DNA from: Thiomonas sp. | GTDB taxonomy: Bacteria > Pseudomonadota > Gammaproteobacteria > Burkholderiales > Burkholderiaceae_C | Direction of reading: 5' to 3' | Assembly: GCA_028706735.1 (NCBI GenBank) | Contig: JAQTVS010000202.1 | Location: 1-5,703, forward strand | Length of the DNA stretch: 5,703 nt | Shown: one piece after another, positions 1 through 4,057 of the stretch | How positions within the stretch are numbered: the first letter of the stretch is position 1 | Layout: every line of letters starts with the position of its first letter | Program-made: the position numbers and the translations under genes | The notes under the pieces: model-generated | Databases searched by the model: none | Told to the model about the DNA's origin: nothing | The model's input: only the letters and a program-made list of their open reading frames with translations

Positions 1-204
1 CTGTCGGGCTTTGGTCGTCGAAAGCGTTCTCGGAGAGCGGCGTAGCCAAAATGGGGCCCAGCGAGGACAGTTTTTGCCGAATTTGCAGACCCATCGCCCC
101 GCTATGGGTCAAAAAGACGGTGAAAACGAGCTTGCGATGTTTCGGCGTCGCCAAAAATGGACTGCTGCGCCCCATTTGCCGCCGACGATTCCAAAGCCCG
201 ACAG
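1..204. repeat. Imperfect foldback (MITE-like) element with inverted ends
   Basis: Bases 1-14 (CTGTCGGGCTTTGG) are the exact reverse complement of 191-204. The match continues inward (15-20 against 183-188) with only a 2-base gap. A second pair of arms, 45-62 and 164-180, is also complementary with a few mismatches. Near the centre a perfect 7-base stem (GACCCAT at 88-94, ATGGGTC at 104-110) encloses a 9-base loop. The whole 204 bases can therefore fold back on itself, although the left arm carries about 23 extra bases (21-44). No transposase or other convincing gene lies inside. This layout fits a non-autonomous mobile element, but the left flank is outside the window, so a target duplication cannot be tested and the element may extend further left. 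The 97 bases from 205 to 301 hold no promoter or other feature I can support. Confidence 0.6.
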
Positions 205-301
205 GCTCCTAGGCGTGGCTATTCGACGCCGCGCCGCAGTCTCTTGCCATCAGGCCGCTGCTAGCATCAACGCAACGACCGAGACACTTTTTTCCGTTCC
301 C

Positions 302-1582
302 ATGAACAACACTGCCGACTCGCCAGAAAGCGCCTTGCCCGACCCGCAAAGCGCTGTTATGCACGCGCATATTGCAAGACAACCCCTCGTCGACCGCAAG
401 CAGCAGATCGTCGGTTACGAGTTGTTCGCGCGAGAGAGCAGCACGGCGCAGCAGGCGCCCGCGCGACACAGCGCCGAGACCGACAGCGTGCTGCTGTTCA
501 ACGCCCTCTCGAACATCGGCTCCGAAAACCTGTTCGGCGAAAAACTCGCCTTCATCAACTGCGTGGTTGAAGACCTCAAGGCCGAGCATCTGGACATCGT
601 CTTCCCCGATCGCATCGTGCTCGAAGTGCCGCGCATCCATGGCGACGACGCCACAGGCATCGCAGAAGTGGCCGCCGCCCTCAAACCGCTGCGCGAGCGC
701 GGGTTTCAGCTCGCCGCCGGGCCGTTTGCCGCCGCCTCGCTGTACGCCGCGTGGCTGCCCTTTCTCAGCTTCATCAAGGCCGACGTGCAGTCGATTTCCG
801 CCAATGTCGCCGTGGCGCTGCAGCGCAAGGCCGAAGGCCACCGCAACCTGCGGCTGGTAGCGGAAAAGGTGGAAACGCCGGAGCAGTTCAAGACCTATTT
901 CGACGCCGGGTTCCACTACTTCCAGGGCTACTACTTCGCCCGCCCGCAGACCATCAGCGCCAAAGTCATCAACCCGGCGCATGCCAATGTGCTGCAACTG
1001 ATGAATCTGGTCATGCGCCAGGCCGAGCTGAACGAGATCGAACAGGTGCTCAAGCGCGACCCGGCGCTGTCCTTCAAGCTGCTGCGCTACATCAACTCCT
1101 CGGGTTTCGGGCTGATGTCCGAGGTCACGTCGTTCCGCCATGCCGCGGCCATTCTGGGCTACAAAAAGCTGTTCCGCTGGCTCGCGCTGCTGCTGGCCAC
1201 CGTGCCGGGCAACGCCGCGTCTCCAGCCATTGCGCGCACCGCCATCACCCGCGGCCGCATGATGGAACTGCTCGCCAAAGACACCCTATCTGCGGAAGAT
1301 GCCGACAACGCCTTCGTCGTCGGCATTTTTTCCATGCTCGACATCATGCTTGGCGTGCCCATGGAAAAGGCCCTGGCCGAGATCACCCTGTCCGAGCCCA
1401 TCATCATGGCGCTGCAAAACGAGACCGGCGTGTTCGGCAGCTATCTGCAACTCACCCGCGCCGTCGAACAGCGCGACTTTGACAATCTCGACTTCCTCTC
1501 CTCGGCGCTCGGCATCCAGGACTGGCGCGTCAGCTCCGTGCACCTCGCCGCGCTGTCTTGGGTGGAACAGCTCGGCATCTGA
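302..1582 (+). CDS. EAL-HDOD signalling protein (YuxH/CdgJ-like), EAL probably inactive
   Basis: This 426-residue protein has a degenerate EAL domain (about residues 20-220) followed by an HDOD domain (about 225-420), the layout of YuxH/CdgJ-type proteins that affect motility and c-di-GMP responses. The EAL signature reads YELFAR (E40 kept, EAL changed to ELF). N86, E108, K159, E188 (VAEKVE) and Q208 (FQGYYFARP) match the usual metal and substrate positions. The DDFGTG loop, however, is replaced by AAGPFAA near 138-144, so both metal-binding aspartates are gone and phosphodiesterase activity is unlikely. The HDOD part shows the RDPALSFKLLRYINS block and the ILGYKKLFRWLALLL helix. The start at 302 is chosen because the open frame upstream (from 11) runs through a foldback repeat and resembles no protein; ATG 359 is an alternative. 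No clear Shine-Dalgarno is seen. The gene is followed after 19 bases by ycgR, which suggests co-transcription. Confidence 0.85.
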   Translation: MNNTADSPESALPDPQSAVMHAHIARQPLVDRKQQIVGYELFARESSTAQQAPARHSAETDSVLLFNALSNIGSENLFGEKLAFINCVVEDLKAEHLDIVFPDRIVLEVPRIHGDDATGIAEVAAALKPLRERGFQLAAGPFAAASLYAAWLPFLSFIKADVQSISANVAVALQRKAEGHRNLRLVAEKVETPEQFKTYFDAGFHYFQGYYFARPQTISAKVINPAHANVLQLMNLVMRQAELNEIEQVLKRDPALSFKLLRYINSSGFGLMSEVTSFRHAAAILGYKKLFRWLALLLATVPGNAASPAIARTAITRGRMMELLAKDTLSAEDADNAFVVGIFSMLDIMLGVPMEKALAEITLSEPIIMALQNETGVFGSYLQLTRAVEQRDFDNLDFLSSALGIQDWRVSSVHLAALSWVEQLGI

Positions 1583-1601
1583 GTAGAGTGCTGCAATCCC
1601 C

Positions 1602-2342
1602 ATGAGAGAAGTCACCGCCAAACTGTTCCGCGAGGAATATCAGGTCGATTCCGAGCAGAAAACCGATCATGTGCTGCAAAAGATCATCGAGCGCCACGAA
1701 CCGCTGGCTGTGCTGCCGCACGACCGGGCAGAAGAATTCAGCTCGACCCTGCTGGCAGTCAATCGCCCGAAGCATTGGCTGATCATCGACGAACTCACCC
1801 CCGATGGCGGCAACCGGCGGCTGGAGAACCACGCGCCGTTTTTCACCATCGGGCGCTATGAAGGCGTGTTCGTCGGCTTTCAGTCCAAACTCATCGAGCG
1901 TTTCGATTACGAGGGATACGGCGCGCTGCGCATCGCCTACCCCGAGCTGATTTATTACCTGCAGCGGCGCAATTTTTTCCGCGTCTCGGTCGCACCGGGC
2001 GATCTCGGCACCGTGGACATTCAGCGCCGCGGCGCCAAGCCGCTCTACGGCCAATGCCACGACCTCAGCGTCAACGGCATGCGCCTGCTGGTGCCTTCCG
2101 CACTCGACTACGCCCTGACCACCGGGGAATACATTCCGCTGGTGCGGTTCAGCCTGGAGGATGTGGAACTCGCGGTCGAAGCCGAAGTGCGCTATGTCGG
2201 CAGCCTGCGCGACACAAAAACACGGCAGCCCGTGCGCCAGCTCGGCATCCAGTTCCTGAATATGGCGCCAGGATTCGAGCAGCGCCTGCAAAACTATGTG
2301 CAGCGGCGCGACCGCGAACTGCTGCGCGAAGCCAAGCGCTGA
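1602..2342 (+). CDS. ycgR: Flagellar brake protein YcgR (YcgR-N plus PilZ)
   Basis: This is a cytoplasmic c-di-GMP receptor that, in enterobacteria, binds the flagellar motor and slows or biases rotation when c-di-GMP is high. The 246-residue length is close to that of E. coli YcgR. The N-terminal YcgR-type beta domain covers about residues 1-115. The PilZ domain begins at the linker with the RxxxR motif (R123-N-F-F-R127, preceded by R122) and continues with the DxSxxG motif DLSVNG (154-159). Both halves of the ligand-binding signature are therefore intact. A C-terminal amphipathic helix (about 224-246) ends the protein. It lies 19 bases downstream of the EAL-HDOD gene, probably in one operon, with only a weak purine stretch (GAGTAGAG) as ribosome binding site. 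Its stop codon lies one base from the convergent fliW stop. The gene assignment is firm; the motor target in this organism is inferred. Confidence 0.92.
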   Translation: MREVTAKLFREEYQVDSEQKTDHVLQKIIERHEPLAVLPHDRAEEFSSTLLAVNRPKHWLIIDELTPDGGNRRLENHAPFFTIGRYEGVFVGFQSKLIERFDYEGYGALRIAYPELIYYLQRRNFFRVSVAPGDLGTVDIQRRGAKPLYGQCHDLSVNGMRLLVPSALDYALTTGEYIPLVRFSLEDVELAVEAEVRYVGSLRDTKTRQPVRQLGIQFLNMAPGFEQRLQNYVQRRDRELLREAKR

Positions 2343-2343
2343 G

Positions 2344-2832
2344 TCAACCGAGCGCCAGAACGCGCTGAGAAAAACCGACCGGCAGTTCCACCGCAACTTG
2401 CGGCGCAAACACGCCATCGCCTTCGACGTCGGCCGCTTCAACAATCAACTGGGACAGCGTTCCGGTCTGCGCATCGAACAGCAACGGCGCTTGCCGGTGC
2501 GCCCGCAGCGCCTGACCGGCCTGCTCGGGCAACAACACCATCACCAGCGGCATGGCGTCTGCGGGCAGGCGGGCGAAGCGCAGCCCGAAATGCGCGGCCT
2601 GAACGAGCAGAAAACTGACTGCGGCGTCATCCAGAGACTGCAGCCAGACAAAGGGACGTTCGGTCTGCAGGCTGATCAGACCAAAGCGCTGCAAGGATTC
2701 AAACCCAGGCAACGGCGTTTCGGCAGTCCAGATCTGCCCGGGCTGAAACGGCAGCGGGCCGAACCGCGTAGGCAGCAATGCGGCCGGCATGGCAGCGTCC
2801 ACCGAAGAGTCAATCTGTTGCACGCCCGTCAC
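2344..2832 (-). CDS. fliW: Flagellar assembly factor FliW (CsrA antagonist)
   Basis: FliW is a small cytoplasmic protein that binds CsrA and relieves its translational repression; in Bacillus it couples free flagellin level to flagellin synthesis. Family hallmarks in these 162 residues are TRFGPLPF (22-29), LPGFESLQRFGLI (41-53), PFVWLQSLDDAAVSF (60-74) and LRAHRQAPLLFDAQTG (109-124), the last matching the usual N-L-x-A-P block. It is longer than typical (about 130-150 residues), with a roughly 20-residue N-terminal lead and about 30 extra residues at the C-terminus. The start is GTG at 2832, overlapping the csrA stop as GTGA. It is supported by a GGAGA ribosome binding site (2839-2843) six bases upstream; ATG 2790 is an alternative. 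It is the last gene of flgM-flgN-csrA-fliW and is translationally coupled to its partner csrA. The sequence is divergent, but the context makes the call strong. Confidence 0.88.
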   Translation of the reverse strand: MTGVQQIDSSVDAAMPAALLPTRFGPLPFQPGQIWTAETPLPGFESLQRFGLISLQTERPFVWLQSLDDAAVSFLLVQAAHFGLRFARLPADAMPLVMVLLPEQAGQALRAHRQAPLLFDAQTGTLSQLIVEAADVEGDGVFAPQVAVELPVGFSQRVLALG

Positions 2833-3068
2833 GTTGCGTCTCCATCCGCCGGGGCGGAAATCCAGTGTGCGAGCGACACGCCTTGCGGTGCAACCGCGGC
2901 CTGATTGTCCTGGCTAATCTGCGCATAAAGTTCTTCGCGCAGGATGCGCAAATCGATCGGCCCTTCAATGCCGAGGCGAACTTTGCCGGGCGCGGACTGC
3001 AAGACCACGACGCGAATGTTGTCGCCAATCCGGATGGCTTCGCCAGGGCGGCGGGTGAGGATGAGCAT
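2829..3068 (-). CDS. csrA: Carbon storage regulator CsrA with extended C-terminal tail
   Basis: CsrA is a dimeric RNA-binding protein that recognises GGA motifs in hairpin loops over ribosome binding sites and represses or activates translation. The sequence opens with MLILTRRPGEAIRIGD and continues with KVRLGIEGP (29-37) and REELY (44-48). The RNA-contact residues L4, R6, R7 and R44 are all present. The protein has 79 residues, against 61 in E. coli, and the extra stretch (about 62-79, containing LAHWISAP) resembles in position the tail of Bacillus CsrA (74 residues), which is involved in FliW binding. The ATG at 3068 is fixed by the conserved N-terminus, yet the bases before it are pyrimidine-rich (CCGCCTTCCCC) with no Shine-Dalgarno. 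A run of seven T on this strand (3093-3099) lies in the 53-base gap after flgN. The gene overlaps fliW by 4 bases. Confidence 0.95.
   Translation of the reverse strand: MLILTRRPGEAIRIGDNIRVVVLQSAPGKVRLGIEGPIDLRILREELYAQISQDNQAAVAPQGVSLAHWISAPADGDAT
2833..2857 (-). promoter_or_regulatory. fliW ribosome binding site with possible CsrA motif and hairpin
   Basis: Inside the end of csrA, the - strand carries GGAGA (2843-2839) six bases before the fliW GTG, a good Shine-Dalgarno. The same bases form ATGGA, which fits the ANGGA core of CsrA sites. They sit in the loop of a small possible stem GCG/CGC and directly follow a GC hairpin (CCGC/GGCG arms, 2846-2857). CsrA binding here is an inference; the ribosome binding site itself is well supported and decides the GTG start. 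Confidence 0.5.
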
Positions 3069-3121
3069 GGGGAAGGCGGAACGCTGTGCAGCAAAAAAAC
3101 CGATTCAAGGCCGCGCCGCGC

Positions 3122-3544
3122 TCAGGCGCTGGCCAGAAGCCGGGCCGCCGGACCGCCAGCCTGCTGGCCCTGCCCCTGTGCGCCGTAAAGGCCAACCTCC
3201 TCTGAGGCGCCACGCAGGATGTGCAAGGCGCCTTCGGTGTTGCGCGTCAATGCCGTGATCATGGCCCCATTGCGCTGGTTGGCGTGGGACACCTGCTTCG
3301 CCAGAGTTTGCACCTGCGCCCAGAGCGCACGCGTGCCGGCGGCAGTGTCCTGTCGAAATGCGGCTTGACGTTGCTGCTCGATGGCCTCCAACGCCGCAAG
3401 CTGGGCAGTTTTCTGCTCGGTCAGGGCGGGGAGTTGATCGACACCCGCCTGCAGCAAGCAGGCATGCTCGGCCACAAGCAGGCGGTCAAAGGCCTGCAGC
3501 GCGTCAAGCTGCTGGCGAAGAATGGCTTCGGCCGGAGAAGACAT
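3122..3544 (-). CDS. flgN: Flagellar export chaperone FlgN
   Basis: FlgN is a cytoplasmic export chaperone that binds the hook-filament junction proteins FlgK and FlgL and delivers them to the flagellar type III secretion apparatus. The 140-residue, mostly helical sequence matches the usual length. The N-terminal two-thirds is heptad-like and rich in Leu, Ala and Gln (about 8-85). The C-terminal family block reads ANQRNGAMITALTRNTEGAL (88-107) followed by LYGAQGQ (119-125), the part that binds the client proteins. ATG 3544 is chosen because similarity begins near it and the bases before it hold only a weak AGG; frame upstream runs into flgM. It follows flgM after 40 bases and precedes csrA by 53. 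The flgM-flgN order is the standard one in beta- and gammaproteobacteria, which supports the name even though FlgN sequences are poorly conserved. Confidence 0.9.
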   Translation of the reverse strand: MSSPAEAILRQQLDALQAFDRLLVAEHACLLQAGVDQLPALTEQKTAQLAALEAIEQQRQAAFRQDTAAGTRALWAQVQTLAKQVSHANQRNGAMITALTRNTEGALHILRGASEEVGLYGAQGQGQQAGGPAARLLASA

Positions 3545-3584
3545 GATGGCCTGGGAGGATGGGGCAGGGTGGTGCAGGAGCGGC

Positions 3585-3938
3585 TTAAGGCTTGCCGACT
3601 GGCGTGGAAGCGCCAAGCAAGGCCTGGCTGTCCTGCAGCAACCCGCTGGAGATGCGCTGCGGATCGACCACGTACTGGCCGCTCTGAATCGCGGCCTGCA
3701 GCGCGGCGATGCGTGCGTCACTGGCGGGCGGGGTGGCGCCCTGCGTGCTGGCCATCTGCAGCATTTGTCCGGCGTTCGAGATCGACACCTGCTCGGCGCT
3801 GGCTGCCACAGACGCAGACGCATTCGCCACGCCCGGCCCGCCGGCGCCTGCCGCTGCGGAGCTGCGGCGCGAGGCCGCTGCCGCACCGCTGCTTGCGGTG
3901 GATGCGCTGGAAACTGCTGAATTCTGGATGGGAATCAT
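3585..3938 (-). CDS. flgM: Anti-sigma-28 factor FlgM
   Basis: FlgM binds sigma-28 (FliA) and keeps it from RNA polymerase until the hook-basal body is complete; FlgM is then exported and late flagellar genes are switched on. The 117-residue protein has a long Ala/Ser-rich, probably disordered N-terminal half (5-50). The C-terminal sigma-binding part follows: VSISNAGQMLQMAS (51-64), then DARIAALQAAIQSGQYVVDP (74-93) and a final helix with ISSGLL (96-101), which fits the family pattern D-x-R-I-x-x-L-x-x-A-I-x-x-G-x-Y-x-V-D. The start at 3938 has a strong AGGAGA ribosome binding site (3949-3954) ten bases upstream. An upstream ATG at 3974 is excluded because it falls within the sigma-28 promoter. 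It is the first gene of flgM-flgN-csrA-fliW. The length is slightly above the usual 90-100 residues, owing to the low-complexity half. Confidence 0.92.
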   Translation of the reverse strand: MIPIQNSAVSSASTASSGAAAASRRSSAAAGAGGPGVANASASVAASAEQVSISNAGQMLQMASTQGATPPASDARIAALQAAIQSGQYVVDPQRISSGLLQDSQALLGASTPVGKP

Positions 3939-3941
3939 GGT

Positions 3942-3960
3942 GGCATTCTCTCCTGTTGCC
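3942..3960 (-). promoter_or_regulatory. flgM ribosome binding site in a hairpin loop, CsrA-like
   Basis: On the - strand the leader reads GGCA, then an 11-base loop ACAGGAGAGAA, then TGCC. This gives a 4-base-pair stem whose loop presents ACAGGA, the core of the known CsrA consensus (ACARGGA-like), right over the flgM Shine-Dalgarno. The ribosome binding site is clear. The CsrA site is inferred and could be a by-product of a purine-rich Shine-Dalgarno. Confidence 0.5.
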
Positions 3961-3964
3961 AAGC

Positions 3965-3991
3965 TCAACGGCACGCCTGAAGTGAACTTTA
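3965..3991 (-). promoter_or_regulatory. Sigma-28 (FliA) promoter of flgM-flgN-csrA-fliW
   Basis: On the - strand, TAAAGTTC (3991-3984) is followed by exactly 11 bases and then GCCGTTGA (3972-3965). The enterobacterial sigma-28 consensus is TAAAGTTT-N11-GCCGATAA, so the match is 7 of 8 and 6 of 8 with ideal spacing. Transcription would begin about 3957-3960, giving a leader of roughly 20 bases that starts at the ribosome-binding-site hairpin of flgM. FlgM expressed from a sigma-28 promoter is a known negative feedback loop; here it would also put csrA and fliW under late flagellar control. Confidence 0.8.
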
Positions 3992-4021
3992 GGGCAAGTG
4001 TGACTTTTTTGGCATAAATAC

Positions 4022-4055
4022 CTGCAGCCCTGGCAATGCGGGTTTGCAGCCCCGG
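4022..4055. repeat. Two 12-base direct repeats 22 bp apart upstream of flgM promoter
   Basis: CTGCAGCCCTGG (4022-4033) and TTGCAGCCCCGG (4044-4055) match at 10 of 12 positions and start 22 bases apart, about two helical turns. They fill most of the gap between the GAF-EAL stop codon and the flgM promoter, and the nearer copy lies about 30 bases upstream of the -35 box. They could be an operator pair or part of a weak terminator stem; no T-tract follows on the - strand. The function is unknown. Confidence 0.4.
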
Positions 4056-4057
4056 AT

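Noticed and set aside
11..301. Open N-terminal extension of the EAL-HDOD frame
   Set aside because: It runs through the foldback element, has no protein-like pattern, and family similarity begins only after residue 20 of the 302 start.
205..301. Sigma-70 or sigma-28 promoter for the EAL-HDOD operon
   Set aside because: A TTGCCA hexamer is present, but no acceptable -10 box lies at proper spacing and no TAAA-type -35 is found.
209..1141. Long open frame on the - strand opposite the EAL-HDOD gene
   Set aside because: It mirrors the codon pattern of a well-supported gene on the + strand and resembles no family; a GC-rich shadow.
3093..3120. Intrinsic terminator between flgN and csrA
   Set aside because: The T7 run is present, but no convincing GC stem lies directly before it.
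3939..3974. Upstream ATG at 3974 as the flgM start
   Set aside because: It lies between the -35 and -10 boxes of the sigma-28 promoter, so it would not be on the transcript; ATG 3938 has a strong ribosome binding site.
3221..3985. Long open frame on the + strand across flgN and flgM
   Set aside because: It is antisense to two recognisable flagellar genes and their promoter, with a low-complexity Arg-rich product.
3992..4057. Terminator for the GAF-EAL gene
   Set aside because: Only a bulged 6-bp stem (CTG-CAA with TTG-C-CAG) is seen and no T-tract follows on the - strand.
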